Positions 36,708-45,910 are shown, numbered from the stretch's first letter. The stretch is 64,000 nucleotides of DNA from Chryseobacterium sp. 3008163 (GCF_003669035.1 NZ_CP033070.1:2046001-2110000); one strand, 5' to 3'. The notes: generated by a model from the letters alone, not told the origin. Program-made: numbers and translations.

Positions 36708-37858
36708 ATGACTGAAAAGAAAAAAATCCTCATTCGTATTGGCTCTCTGCGACACGGCGGAGCTGAAAAAGTACTGGTGACCTTCCTCAAAAATCTTCCG
36801 GAAGACAAGTACGAAATTGATTTATTATTAAATTTATATTCAGGAAAATACCTACCCGATGTTCCGAAATGGATTAATGTCATCTACCTAAACAAAGGTG
36901 AAATGATTACTACCAACCGCCTTCAGGATATTCCGGAAAAAGCGGCGAGAGTGATTTTCCAAAGAGTTTTAAAAGAATTCCCTGATCTTTTGTACACCTT
37001 AATCTTAAAGGATAAAAAATACGATATAGAATTTGCGGCAATTCATGGAATGCGAGATGAAATCCTTCATTCCAGTCATCATTCATCAAAAAAATCATTT
37101 GGATTCATAATGACCTTTCGCAGGTGAAAGAATACACCAATGAGGAAATCAGAAAGTTTTTCGGGTTTGATTCGATTATGGTAATCTCAAAAAAAATCGA
37201 GCAATTATTCCATGATTTAGCGATAAGCGAAGCAGAAAAACAGAAAATTGTAAAGATTTATAATCCTTTAGATACCAAAGAAATTTTAACTAAAGCTGAA
37301 CAACCTGTCATCAATTATAAATTTGACGAAAATATTCCTACATTTATTTCTGTGGGAACCGTTTTCCCTCAAAAAGGATTCGACAGGCTTCTGAGGGTTC
37401 ACAAAAAACTATTAGATGAAGGCTTAAAACATAAAGTTTTAATTGTCGGCGACGGCTATGATTTTGAAAACATCAGAAACTTAAAAACTGAACTAGGAGT
37501 CGATGACACTGCCACAATGCTAGGGTTCACAGATAATCCTTATCCTTACTTTAAACATTCTGATTTTTATATTTTAAGTTCGAGATATGAAGGTTTTCCG
37601 ACGGTTTTGTTTGAGGCAATCACTTTAAATAAGAAAATTATCGCAACAGAAGTTTCGGGAGTGAATGAAATGCTGAATAACGGCGAATTGGGCTTAATTG
37701 TAGAAAACTCAGAAGAGGGAATTTATCAGGGAATGAAAAAAGCATTGACCGAGCCTGAATCTTTCTCGGAATTTACCGAGAAACTTCAGAATTATACGAT
37801 GCCTTTCAATCTTGACCATTCTGTCGCGAGAATCGTTTCGGTTTTAGATGAACTTTAA
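36708..37858 (+). CDS. Family 4 (GT-B) glycosyltransferase, frameshifted at 37088-37094
   Basis: Two overlapping frames make one gene of about 384 residues. RIGSLRHGGAEKVLVTFLKN is the donor-side glycine loop. One restored A in the A7 run 37088-37094 gives SSKKIIWIHNDLSQVKEYT, the conserved W-x-H-x-D segment of GT4 enzymes, which is scrambled otherwise. FISVGTVFPQKGFDRLLRV and FYILSSRYEGFPTVLFEA (EX7E donor site) are intact in the second half. Final VSGVNEMLNNGELGLIV is typical. It follows the hexapeptide acyltransferase gene without a gap. Confidence 0.86.
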
Positions 37859-38004
37859 TTTAGTTGTTGGCTTTTTACTATTGATTTTCATATTGTCATT
37901 ATTTATAAATCCGTATTGAAAAGAAATAAGTATATATACTAATCAAGGAAGTTAATTTTACATAAAATTGAAATCGGCTTTAAATAAAAACAAAAGAGAA
38001 TCCT

Positions 38005-38012
38005 TAAATTTG
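38005..38012 (+). promoter_or_regulatory. -7 box four bases before the serine-acetyltransferase-like start
   Basis: TAAATTTG at 38005-38012, then four bases, then ATG at 38017. Transcription would start at or next to the A of the ATG, giving a leaderless mRNA. No TTG at proper spacing was found. Confidence 0.45.
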
Positions 38013-38016
38013 CTAC

Positions 38017-38577
38017 ATGCCCAAGAATTATTCAATTATACAAAAAGATTTTTACCGAGAAAGCGGAGAGTGGCTTTCTTCTATCCAGATTTTGCTGAAA
38101 TGCATCAATCCAAATCTTCACTTCATCTATCTTCTGAGAAAGGCACAAAAATTTGACAAAACTCCTATTTTAGGACTGTATTGGAAGATTGTTTTGAGAC
38201 ATTTTCAAATTAAATATGGTTTCCAAATCTATCCGGAGACGCAGATTGGGGAAGGTTTGTATCTTGGACATTGGGGAAGCTTGGTGGTCAACCCAAAAGC
38301 GGTAATTGGTAAAAACTGTAATATTGCCCAAGGCGTAACCATCGGACAACAAAACAGAGGTAAAAACGAAGGCTTTCCCGTTATCGGAAATGATGTCTGG
38401 ATTGGGCCGAACGCTGTAATTGTAGGAAGCATCACCATTGGAAACAATGTTTTGATTGCACCCAATTCTTATGTTAACACTGATGTACCGGATAATTCTA
38501 TTGTTGCTGGGAATAAGGCAAAAATATATCCTAAAAGTGATGCAACTGAAGGATATATTAATAATAGGGTAGAATAA
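38017..38577 (+). CDS. Serine acetyltransferase-like hexapeptide protein
   Basis: A 186-residue left-handed beta-helix protein of the serine O-acetyltransferase (LbH_SAT) group: IYPETQIGEGLYLGHWGSLVV, then AVIGKNCNIAQGVTIGQQ, IGNDVWIGPNAVIVG and IGNNVLIAPNSYVNTDVPD. The His of GHWG is at the position of the catalytic His. Compared with CysE the N-terminal helical domain is short, and such truncated forms in glycan loci usually acetylate sugars. The RBS is absent and a -7 box lies just four bases upstream. It is the last gene of the polysaccharide region. Confidence 0.84.
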   Translation: MPKNYSIIQKDFYRESGEWLSSIQILLKCINPNLHFIYLLRKAQKFDKTPILGLYWKIVLRHFQIKYGFQIYPETQIGEGLYLGHWGSLVVNPKAVIGKNCNIAQGVTIGQQNRGKNEGFPVIGNDVWIGPNAVIVGSITIGNNVLIAPNSYVNTDVPDNSIVAGNKAKIYPKSDATEGYINNRVE

Positions 38578-38623
38578 TTCATTTTATTGTAATTTAATCT
38601 ATATTAAATTGTGTTAAAATTGA

Positions 38624-38652
38624 TTGTAAATTCAGTAAAAATTATATTTTTG
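38624..38652 (+). promoter_or_regulatory. Promoter for the carbonic anhydrase-SulP operon
   Basis: TTG at 38624-38626, an 18-base spacer and TATTTTTG at 38645-38652 match the flavobacterial consensus in both elements and spacing. The box ends 75 bases before the ATG at 38728, leaving a leader of about 70 bases without an obvious hairpin. Confidence 0.65.
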
Positions 38653-38727
38653 TACAATTATTGATTTAGTCTATTGAATTTGGAAATAATTTAAACGAAA
38701 TAAATAACCCTTATTTAAATCTTATTT

Positions 38728-39393
38728 ATGTCACAATCGTACAAAGTTATTTTTGAAAACAACAAAAAATGGGTAGAGTCTAAAATCTCAAAAAACCCAA
38801 CGTTCTTTGAAGATTTAGCCAAAACTCAGAATCCTGATTATTTATATATCGGATGTTCAGACAGCAGGGTAACTGCAGAAGAATTGATGGGCACAGAGCC
38901 GGGTGAAGTTTTTGTAACAAGAAACATCGCCAATGTTGTCAATACTTTGGATATGAGTTCCACAGCTGTTATTCAGTATGCGGTAGAGCATTTAAAGGTA
39001 AAACACATTATTGTATGCGGGCATTACAATTGCGGTGGAGTAAAAGCTGCGATGACGCCTCAGGATTTAGGATTATTAAATCCTTGGTTGAGAAATATCC
39101 GTGATGTGTACAGATTGCATCAAGCTGAGCTGGATTCTATCGATGATGAAGGAAAGCGCTATGACAGGCTTGTAGAACTAAATGTTCAGGAGCAATGCAT
39201 CAACGTTATCAAAATGGCTTGTGTACAGGAAAGATATATCATTGATGAGTTTCCTGTGGTGCATGGCTGGGTATTTGACCTTAGAACGGGCAAAATTATT
39301 GATTTGGAGATTGACTTTGAGAAAATTTTAAAAGACATTCAAAAAATATACAATCTTACCAGTTCTGACTGGGTGATGAGCCGAAAGAAATAA
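38728..39393 (+). CDS. can: Beta-class carbonic anhydrase
   Basis: Interconverts CO2 and bicarbonate in the cytoplasm. The protein has 221 residues, normal for the plant-type/E. coli Can branch. YIGCSDSRV near residue 42 gives the first zinc Cys and the Asp-Arg dyad, and HIIVCGHYNCGGVKAAM near residue 100 gives the zinc His and second Cys. PGEVFVTRNIANVV lies between. It starts a cluster with a SulP permease and a second carbonic anhydrase; a two-element promoter lies 75 bases upstream. The gene symbol is by analogy to E. coli can. Confidence 0.93.
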   Translation: MSQSYKVIFENNKKWVESKISKNPTFFEDLAKTQNPDYLYIGCSDSRVTAEELMGTEPGEVFVTRNIANVVNTLDMSSTAVIQYAVEHLKVKHIIVCGHYNCGGVKAAMTPQDLGLLNPWLRNIRDVYRLHQAELDSIDDEGKRYDRLVELNVQEQCINVIKMACVQERYIIDEFPVVHGWVFDLRTGKIIDLEIDFEKILKDIQKIYNLTSSDWVMSRKK

Positions 39394-39417
39394 TCTTTCA
39401 AAAAATAAAAAGAGTAA

Positions 39418-39720
39418 ATGAAATTCTGGAGTATAATTACATTGATGATCGTTCTCAACTTCACAGCATTGCCCAGCATTGCTGCGGTTGCTGATTGGGA
39501 TATCATGACAACCAATGTAATAGTGAACGAGGAAGAAACCCATTCTCATTACTCATCTCTGTTTTCTGTTTACGAAAAGACACTTCCAAAAACTTTAGAT
39601 GTTTACGATTATCTTAAGTTCTTTGAGCCTGATATTGAGGGCAGATCTTTCACATTAATAAATGACGATTTTCATCTATCACCCTTACTGAGCATATTTT
39701 CTCCTCCTCCAGAAGCTTAG
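39418..39720 (+). CDS. Small exported protein of unknown function
   Basis: A 100-residue protein starting 24 bases after the carbonic anhydrase stop. The first 20 or so residues (MKFWSIITLMIVLNFTALPS) form a probable signal peptide ending near Ala-Ala. The mature part is acidic and has TTNVIVNEEETHSHYSS and VYDYLKFFEPDIEG, and ends SPPPEA. I recognise no family. Its place between a carbonic anhydrase and the SulP permease suggests co-expression with bicarbonate uptake. The coding potential is supported by a normal start, tight spacing and no overlap. Confidence 0.65.
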   Translation: MKFWSIITLMIVLNFTALPSIAAVADWDIMTTNVIVNEEETHSHYSSLFSVYEKTLPKTLDVYDYLKFFEPDIEGRSFTLINDDFHLSPLLSIFSPPPEA

Positions 39721-39845
39721 TTATTCTCCATTTTACTATTCAAATCATTTTCGATATTGAATACTTCTACATTACATTAATCTCAATCGTTATTGATTGA
39801 CTTTAATCGATTAATTATTTTACATCAACGTATTTTTCAATTGTC

Positions 39846-41440
39846 ATGAAAAAATCAAAATCTTTCTTTGGAGAAATCAAAGAGAACTTCCCTTCGGGTC
39901 TAGTAGTATTCTTAGTAGCCCTTCCCTTGTGTTTAGGAATTGCTTTAGCATCAGGGGCACCACCCTTATCAGGAGTCATTTCCGGTATTGTAGGCGGTTT
40001 GGTCATCGGAGCCATCAGTAATTCAAATATATCCGTTTCCGGTCCTGCCGCAGGGCTTACCGCGATTGTTTTAACGGCAATTACAGACCTAGGCGCATTT
40101 GAACTTTTCCTTTGCGCAGGTATTATTGCAGGACTTATTCAGTTGATTTTAGGATTTATAAGAGCCGGTAGTATATCCAATTATTTCCCTAATAATGTTA
40201 TCGAGGGAATGCTTGCTGCAATTGGTATTATTATTATTTTAAAACAAATTCCGCATGCTTTGGGATTTGATAAAGACTATGAAGGACATGAATCTATTTT
40301 CGATAAGGGATTAAATTTTGGTTATTTCGATGAATTACTCGGAGCCATTCATCCCGGTGCTATCATTGTGACGTTAGTATCTATTGGGCTTCTTTTAGCT
40401 TGGGACAAAATTCCTTTTTAAAAAGAATGAAAATGCTTCCGGGCGCATTAGTTGCAGTAGTCGTTGGAATTTTGCTGAATGAAGTCTTCAAAATGACAGG
40501 AAGCTCTTTAGCAATTACTACCAATCATTTAGTTTCGCTTCCGGTTCCTCAAAGTCTTGATGATTTTAAAAACCTTATCATAATGCCAAACTTTAATGGA
40601 TTTACAAACTTAAAAGTATGGATTGCCGGTGCAACAATTGCCATTGTAGCTTCTATTGAAACGCTGCTTTGTATTGAAGCATCAGACCGACTAGACACTC
40701 AAAGAAGAATTACTGATACGAATCTTGAACTAAAAGCTCAGGGGATCGGTAATTTAGTAAGTTCATTTATTGGTGGACTTCCTATGACATCTGTTGTGGT
40801 AAGAAGTTCAGCAAATGCCAATGCAGGTGCAACTTCTAAAGTTTCTGCGATGATTCACGGTTTATTATTATTGGTTTGCGTACTTACGATTCCGTTTTTA
40901 TTAAATTTAATTCCTTTGGCTACATTGGCTGCGGTATTAATTTTGGTAGGATATAAATTAGCAAAACCTGCGACATTTAAACACTTCTGGCATTTAGGAA
41001 AATTCCAGTTTATCCCTTTTGTGGCGACTGTGGTGGCAATTGTAGCAACAGATTTATTAAAAGGTGTTGGAATTGGTCTTGCTATTTCTGTCTTTTATAT
41101 TCTTCAGGGAAATATGAAACGTGCTTACTATTTAAGCAGAGAAAAACTGGATAATGCAGACGGAATCACCATGAAACTGGCTGAAGAAGTTTCTTTCTTA
41201 AATAAAGCTGCGATTAAAAAGACATTGAAAAATATTAAGGCAAATTCTACTATAATCATTGATGCAACAACGACTTCTTACATTGCAACCGACGTTTTGG
41301 AAATGATTCAGGATTTTGCCAATATCAGAGCAAAAGAAGAAGATATTAATGTAGAACTCGTGGGCTTCAAAACCTCATACAGAGATTATGAAACAGATGA
41401 AGACTCCCACATTGTCATTACTCACAAGAGAGCAATGTAA
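39846..41440 (+). CDS. SulP family anion permease, probable bicarbonate transporter, frameshifted at 40415-40419
   Basis: Two frames join on restoring one T in the T5 run 40415-40419, giving KIPFLKRMKMLPGALVAVVV and a protein of about 531 residues. The N-terminal FPSGLVVFLVALPLCLGIALASG and ISNSNISVSGPAAGLTAIV are typical SulP helices. LLCIEASDRLDTQRR and GNLVSSFIGGLPMTSVVVRSSANANAG belong to the conserved core. The last 80 residues form a STAS-like domain (STIIIDATTTSYIATDVLEMI). Two carbonic anhydrases flank it, which argues for bicarbonate rather than sulfate. The break is likely an assembly error. Confidence 0.86.
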
Positions 41441-41483
41441 TCAATCAATTTTAAATTTAAATATAATTCAAAAAATATACAGT

Positions 41484-42119
41484 ATGAAAGCACATACATC
41501 TGAAACACAATCTACTATTACTCCTGAAAAAGCATTAGAATTTTTAAAGGAAGGAAATCACAGATTTGTGGGTAACCTTAAAGCAAACAGAGATCTTTTA
41601 GAACAAGTAAACGCTACACGTGAAGGCCAATGGCCGTTTGCCGTAGTCTTAAGCTGTATCGACAGTCGTACTTCTGCAGAATTGATTTTTGATCAAGGCT
41701 TGGGCGATGTTTTCAGCATCAGAATTGCAGGTAATTTTGTAAATCAAGATATTTTAGGCTCAATGGAATTTGGCTGTAATGTGGCAGGTTCTAAATTAGT
41801 TGTAGTTTTAGGACACACCAAATGTGGAGCACTAAAAGGCGGATTAGACGCTGCTAAAATCGAAGGAATGGGAATGGATAACCTCAACCACCTGATTGAT
41901 CACTTTGACCCAATCATCAAAACGATTATCAACGATGGTGAAGAACGTTCTTCAGCAAACGCTGATCTTTTGGAAAGATTAAATCAACATAATGTTAAAA
42001 ATGCGATTGACGACATCCGTAAACAAAGCTCGACATTGAAGAGACTTGAGGAAGAAGGAAAAATCAAAATCGTAGGTGCGAATTATGATGTAGAAACCGG
42101 TGTTGTAAGCTGGTTGTAA
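41484..42119 (+). CDS. Beta-class carbonic anhydrase, second copy
   Basis: A 211-residue carbonic anhydrase distinct from the one at 38728. SCIDSRTSAELIFDQGLGD holds the first Cys and Asp-Arg, and VVLGHTKCGALKGGLD the His and second Cys. The start at ATG 41484 is preferred; a longer frame from 41388 would overlap the SulP gene by more than 50 bases. It follows SulP by 43 bases and precedes a strong intrinsic terminator, so it is the last gene of the carbon cluster. The two anhydrases belong to different subtypes, which suggests different partners or locations. Confidence 0.93.
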   Translation: MKAHTSETQSTITPEKALEFLKEGNHRFVGNLKANRDLLEQVNATREGQWPFAVVLSCIDSRTSAELIFDQGLGDVFSIRIAGNFVNQDILGSMEFGCNVAGSKLVVVLGHTKCGALKGGLDAAKIEGMGMDNLNHLIDHFDPIIKTIINDGEERSSANADLLERLNQHNVKNAIDDIRKQSSTLKRLEEEGKIKIVGANYDVETGVVSWL

Positions 42120-42141
42120 TCTTCACAACGTAAATAATATG

Positions 42142-42174
42142 AACGCCGGGAGCTTTGCTCCCGGCGTTTTTTTT
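42142..42174 (+). terminator. Strong intrinsic terminator
   Basis: A perfect 12-base-pair GC-rich stem with arms at 42142-42153 and 42157-42168, a three-base loop and a run of eight T at 42167-42174. It ends the carbonic anhydrase transcript and lies 37 bases before the convergent pth gene. Confidence 0.95.
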
Positions 42175-42210
42175 CGAATTATTTTCGATTCAATTTTTAT
42201 TTAAATAAAA

Positions 42211-42774
42211 TTATTTCCCGTTAAATGCCGACATCGTATTCCCAATTCCTGCAAAAACAAATGACAGACAAGCCTTAGAAAACTTTTCAATTCTTTCTCC
42301 CAGTTTTGCAGATTCTTCTTCATTCCAGGTTCCAAGGACGTAATCTACCTGTCTTCCCTCAGAAAACTCGGCAGAAATCCCAAAACGAAGTCTTGCGTAA
42401 TTTTGCGTCTGTAAACTTTCATGAATACTTTTCAGCCCATTATGTCCGGCATCAGAACCTTTCATTTTCATTCTTAAAGTTCCGAATGGTAAAGCCAAAT
42501 CATCAGTAACAATCATCACATTCTCTAAAGGAATATTTTCTTTCTGCATCCAGAATTTTACCGCATTTCCTGATAGATTCATGTAGGTATCAGGCTTTAA
42601 TACAAAAACTTTTCTTCCTTTATATTTTCCTTCAGCCATCCATCCAAAATTTGTTGTATTAAAAGAGACATCAAGGGTTTCAGCAATTTTCTCAGCTACC
42701 TTAAAACCGATATTGTGACGTGTATTTTCATATTCTGGGCCTTTGTTGCCCAAACCGACAATTAAATATTTCAT
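42211..42774 (-). CDS. pth: Peptidyl-tRNA hydrolase
   Basis: Releases tRNA from peptidyl-tRNAs that drop off ribosomes. The 187-residue length is normal. YLIVGLGNKGPEYENTRHNIGF holds the catalytic His, PDTYMNLSG and VTDDLALPFG the conserved Asp loop, and KGSDAGHNGLKSI the second His. A promoter with a 21-base spacer is upstream. It is convergent with the carbonic anhydrase gene. Confidence 0.96.
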   Translation of the reverse strand: MKYLIVGLGNKGPEYENTRHNIGFKVAEKIAETLDVSFNTTNFGWMAEGKYKGRKVFVLKPDTYMNLSGNAVKFWMQKENIPLENVMIVTDDLALPFGTLRMKMKGSDAGHNGLKSIHESLQTQNYARLRFGISAEFSEGRQVDYVLGTWNEEESAKLGERIEKFSKACLSFVFAGIGNTMSAFNGK

Positions 42775-42787
42775 GAGAAATTTTTTG

Positions 42788-42819
42788 CAAAATTAAGAGA
42801 TATTAAATAAAAAACTCAA
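42788..42819 (-). promoter_or_regulatory. Promoter for pth
   Basis: On the minus strand, TTG at 42819-42817, a 21-base spacer and TAATTTTG at 42795-42788; the box ends 13 bases before the ATG at 42774. The TTG lies inside the stem of the terminator at 42808-42839, so the two signals overlap. Confidence 0.6.
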
Positions 42820-42839
42820 TCCTATGAAGAATTGAGTTT
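42808..42839 (-). terminator. Intrinsic terminator of the 42863 lipoprotein gene
   Basis: Minus-strand stem of nine base pairs with arms 42831-42839 and 42812-42820, followed on the minus strand by a T-rich tail (plus-strand A run 42808-42814). It lies 24 bases after the stop of the lipoprotein gene. Confidence 0.75.
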
Positions 42840-42862
42840 AAATATTTTAAAAAAGATTTTCT

Positions 42863-43795
42863 TTATAAAGGCTTGTACATATAATTTACACTAAACCCTT
42901 GTGTCATATATGTTTGAGCATCATATCTGTACGCGGTAGAAAAAATTACTGGTGTTGGAATCGGCATCATCAAATCTGCGATAGAAATTCTTTTCGGACT
43001 GTTCGGAGAAAGTATAAATGCTTCAACATCACCTGCTTCTTCTGAAATCATTCTAGATACTTTATAAGCAAAAGGAAGTAATGTGAAAGGACTGATTTGA
43101 GTATCGTAGTTTAAAAACTCATATCCGTACTTTTCAGTAACCGGACCTTCTACTCCCGCATTAATTGCACCAATGCTCACTTCTGCTTTTGAAACATTAT
43201 CACCAAAATAAGTATAAGCTGTTTTACTGTATTTCTGATCTACATAAGGAACTCCCGTCACATCTTCACCGCTCTTCATTGTAATTCCGGCAAATTTTCC
43301 AGTAGTAGAACTATACGTTAAATTATAAATTGATTTTATTCTTTTATCAACTAAATAAGGACCAGGCGTAGTTGACGGCGGAACAGGAGGTGTTCTTTTA
43401 TAAAAGACTCTGTTTTCTGAGATAATAGTCAATCTTCCTAAATTCCCATATGTAAACAACTGAGTGTAGACAATACTGTCATCATCAATCGTCCCATCGT
43501 TATCTAAATCTAAATGTCCGTTGAAAGTTATTTGGCTGATTTTATCACCACTCCACATCACATTGGTTATAGAATTTTTTTCTGTGATCACATTAGATAA
43601 AAGGAGACCATTGTAACGGTATTCTGCCAATGTATCTGAGTCTGTAACTTCTCTGAACAAAGCTCTAGGGCCGTTAAAACCACTATTCTGATTCAAGTCA
43701 ATTAAAGGGTTACCTTCTTCATCAGTCAGGTCTTTACAAGAATGAACAGACGAGATGCCAGCTACAAGTAAAATAAAATAGAAAAGTTGTTTCAT
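42863..43795 (-). CDS. Lipoprotein of unknown function, YD-repeat-like
   Basis: A 310-residue exported protein. MKQLFYFILLVAGISSVHSC is a lipoprotein signal with Cys near residue 20. The mature part has strand-turn elements such as EYRYNGLLLSNVITEKNS and VMWSGDKISQITFNG resembling the short YD-type repeats of DUF4595-like Bacteroidota proteins. Near the C-terminus, YDTQISPFTLLPFAYKV resembles YDDKINPYTTLPKTF of the broken lipoprotein at 44997, so the two are probably related. Function unknown; it should be anchored in a membrane facing the periplasm or the surface. Confidence 0.75.
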   Translation of the reverse strand: MKQLFYFILLVAGISSVHSCKDLTDEEGNPLIDLNQNSGFNGPRALFREVTDSDTLAEYRYNGLLLSNVITEKNSITNVMWSGDKISQITFNGHLDLDNDGTIDDDSIVYTQLFTYGNLGRLTIISENRVFYKRTPPVPPSTTPGPYLVDKRIKSIYNLTYSSTTGKFAGITMKSGEDVTGVPYVDQKYSKTAYTYFGDNVSKAEVSIGAINAGVEGPVTEKYGYEFLNYDTQISPFTLLPFAYKVSRMISEEAGDVEAFILSPNSPKRISIADLMMPIPTPVIFSTAYRYDAQTYMTQGFSVNYMYKPL

Positions 43796-44024
43796 TTCCG
43801 AAGGGATTATTTATTTTTCCACAAATATAATTTTTTTTTGAATAAAAATTGCGTTTTACTTTATATTATCGCAAAATAATAGTGAAAACTTAAAAAAATT
43901 GGTACTCAAATATTGATTCCGATATAATCCTGAAAAATACTCGATCATTTTTTTCAATATGTTGTAGTAGAATATTGTTTTCTAATCTTTTATTACTAAA
44001 ATCTATCTGGTTTAAACACCAATA

Positions 44025-44954
44025 TTAGAAAATATCATGATGGTGATGTCCTCCACCACTACTTTTTCCGTCGCTTTCTTGAGCAGGATAAATTATTTCA
44101 TTTAGACTTTGTGGAGAAATCTTTAAACTGTTTTTGGGTAAATCAATTGATATTTGATTATTAGAACTTATATCATTTAAATGTATTTTTTTGTCTGTCT
44201 TCACAAGAACCTTATTCATTTTATCAAAAACTTTATCTAAAGTATTTTTTTCGCCAGAAGATTTTGGTGAGAAATATTCTACCTGAAGTGCCAAAGTTTT
44301 GATTGATTTCGGCTGATTATGCTCAATAATATCTAAAATCTCAGGACGAATTTTTATCGCATCACTGTACCAGACATTACAAGATTTATCGTCCGGAACT
44401 AAAAAAGTCTGGCATTTGACAGCAGAATAATTTTTGAGAGGCGAACTCGTAATTGTAGAAACTACATTTTTTCCAGAACTGTCAAAGTATTGAAATATAA
44501 TCCCAAACGGGGGTTGCGCCGTAAGACTTGTACTCCCAATATTTTCAGGATCAATAATTGGCTTTTCCAGTTCCTGAACCCATTTCTGAAAATCTTTTTT
44601 TGCAATCGAAGTATGCCAGGATTTTTGATCTTTAGTATAAAAATAATCCACAGAATCTTGCCCTTTTCGGTAAATCATTCCATAAGAAATATTTTTAAAA
44701 AGCTTTTCTGTCACTTCTCTTTTCACATCATTGCCGTTGAACGTTAAGACGATATCAGAGTGCGTCCCAAGCATATCTTTCTCTTCCAGCTTAATGATTC
44801 CTTTGAAATATCCTTCGGAATCATTGAGGGGTTCTTTTATATCTCCAATCGCACTCTGTTCCGTCTTTTTACAAGAAATTATCATTGTTGATACGAATAC
44901 CAACAATGATAATTTAAAAAATTTAAATTGAATTATTTTTTGAATCAAAAGCAC
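44025..44954 (-). CDS. Lipoprotein of unknown function with His-rich C-terminus
   Basis: A 309-residue protein. Hydrophobic residues 12-26 followed by IISCKK give a probable lipoprotein signal with Cys near residue 28. The sequence then has alternating beta-type stretches (DIVLTFNGNDVKREV, GMIYRKGQDSVDYFYTKD), somewhat like DUF4412-type proteins that bind small ligands. It ends in SSGGGHHHHDIF, a natural His cluster that could bind metal. I recognise no named family. It has about 40 bases to the next gene on the same strand, and no clear promoter. Confidence 0.6.
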   Translation of the reverse strand: MLLIQKIIQFKFFKLSLLVFVSTMIISCKKTEQSAIGDIKEPLNDSEGYFKGIIKLEEKDMLGTHSDIVLTFNGNDVKREVTEKLFKNISYGMIYRKGQDSVDYFYTKDQKSWHTSIAKKDFQKWVQELEKPIIDPENIGSTSLTAQPPFGIIFQYFDSSGKNVVSTITSSPLKNYSAVKCQTFLVPDDKSCNVWYSDAIKIRPEILDIIEHNQPKSIKTLALQVEYFSPKSSGEKNTLDKVFDKMNKVLVKTDKKIHLNDISSNNQISIDLPKNSLKISPQSLNEIIYPAQESDGKSSGGGHHHHDIF

Positions 44955-44996
44955 CTTTTTATTTATATTCTGACAAAACTAACAAATAAAAACACG

Positions 44997-45910
44997 TTAT
45001 AAAGCCTTATAAATATATTTTTGGGCTTGAGCTTGATCCGAAGTTGGGTAATTCATCGAATCATAAATGTAAGTAAAACTGCCGCTTACCAATGGAACCG
45101 GAACCGATCCGACAGGTGGAAAGACGATATTGAAACTCTTGACATTATTAGCCGATAATGATTGGAAATTAGCTGGATGAAACAAACCCCACATCACAAA
45201 AAAGTTTTTGGCAAAGTTGTGTATGGGTTTATTTTATCATCGTAAAGTGGGTAATTATATGTACCATTAGACATTACAGAAGACATATCCGGAACTCCTG
45301 TTGAGCTTGTAACTCCGGCTTCTATTACAATTTTTGTAATATTATCTCCGGCATTGGTGAAATTATAATTGGTAAAATTTACATACGTAGTTCCGGACTT
45401 CTTTTTTTCTACAATTTTCGTCATTTTTCCGGAACCATCATAAGTGTAAGTATATTCGCTATTAAAGTTAGCTATACCTCCAATAGCTCTTTGACAAGTT
45501 GTATGATTGATTTTCCCGCCTGCATCGTATGTAATATCAAAATCATAAGTTTGACCATTACTTACTGGCGCACCATTTAATTCTTGTCCGAATTTTACTT
45601 TAGTAATTTTCCCTGAAGTATACGTCGCAGTTCCTACAATAAATGAAGTAGGACCACTTGCCTCCTGGAAAATTGCTTTCTGAAGAACATTTCCGGTGGT
45701 TACAAATTCTTGATTAGTCACATTATTGACAGTAATTTTGTGTAAAATTCTTGGACCTGTAATTGTGGGACCCGTAGTTCCACCACCACTCCCGCCTGGA
45801 GTGTTATTAGGATTATTTTGATTGATAGGATCTGCGGTTGTATTGTCGCATGAGAACATAAAGAAAAGAAGTAGAGCTGCTACGACTTTAAAAAAGTTGT
45901 TTTTGATCAT
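44997..45910 (-). CDS. Lipoprotein, YD-repeat-like, frameshifted at 45198-45203
   Basis: Two minus-strand frames join if one T (plus-strand A) is restored in the six-base run 45198-45203, giving TTLPKTFFVMWGLFHPANF and a protein of about 305 residues. The lipoprotein signal is FKVVAALLLFFMFSC with Cys near residue 21, followed by a low-complexity Asn/Gly/Thr linker. The body has repeated strand-turn motifs (TYDAGGKINHTTCQR, TYTYDGSGKMTKIVEKKK) typical of YD/RHS-like beta structures. It resembles the lipoprotein at 42863 in the C-terminal third. No function is assigned. Confidence 0.72.

Noticed and set aside
37968-38156. Alternative frame over the serine-acetyltransferase-like start
   Set aside because: The hexapeptide gene starting at 38017 explains the region, and this frame has no recognisable feature.
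38591-38610. AT-only hairpin after the serine-acetyltransferase-like gene
   Set aside because: Eight A/T pairs without a T tail are too weak to be called a terminator.
3856-45910. The 12 broken genes as true pseudogenes
   Set aside because: Each break is a single missing base in a homopolymer, catalytic motifs on both sides are intact, and no stop codons or larger deletions have accumulated. True decay would leave other damage.
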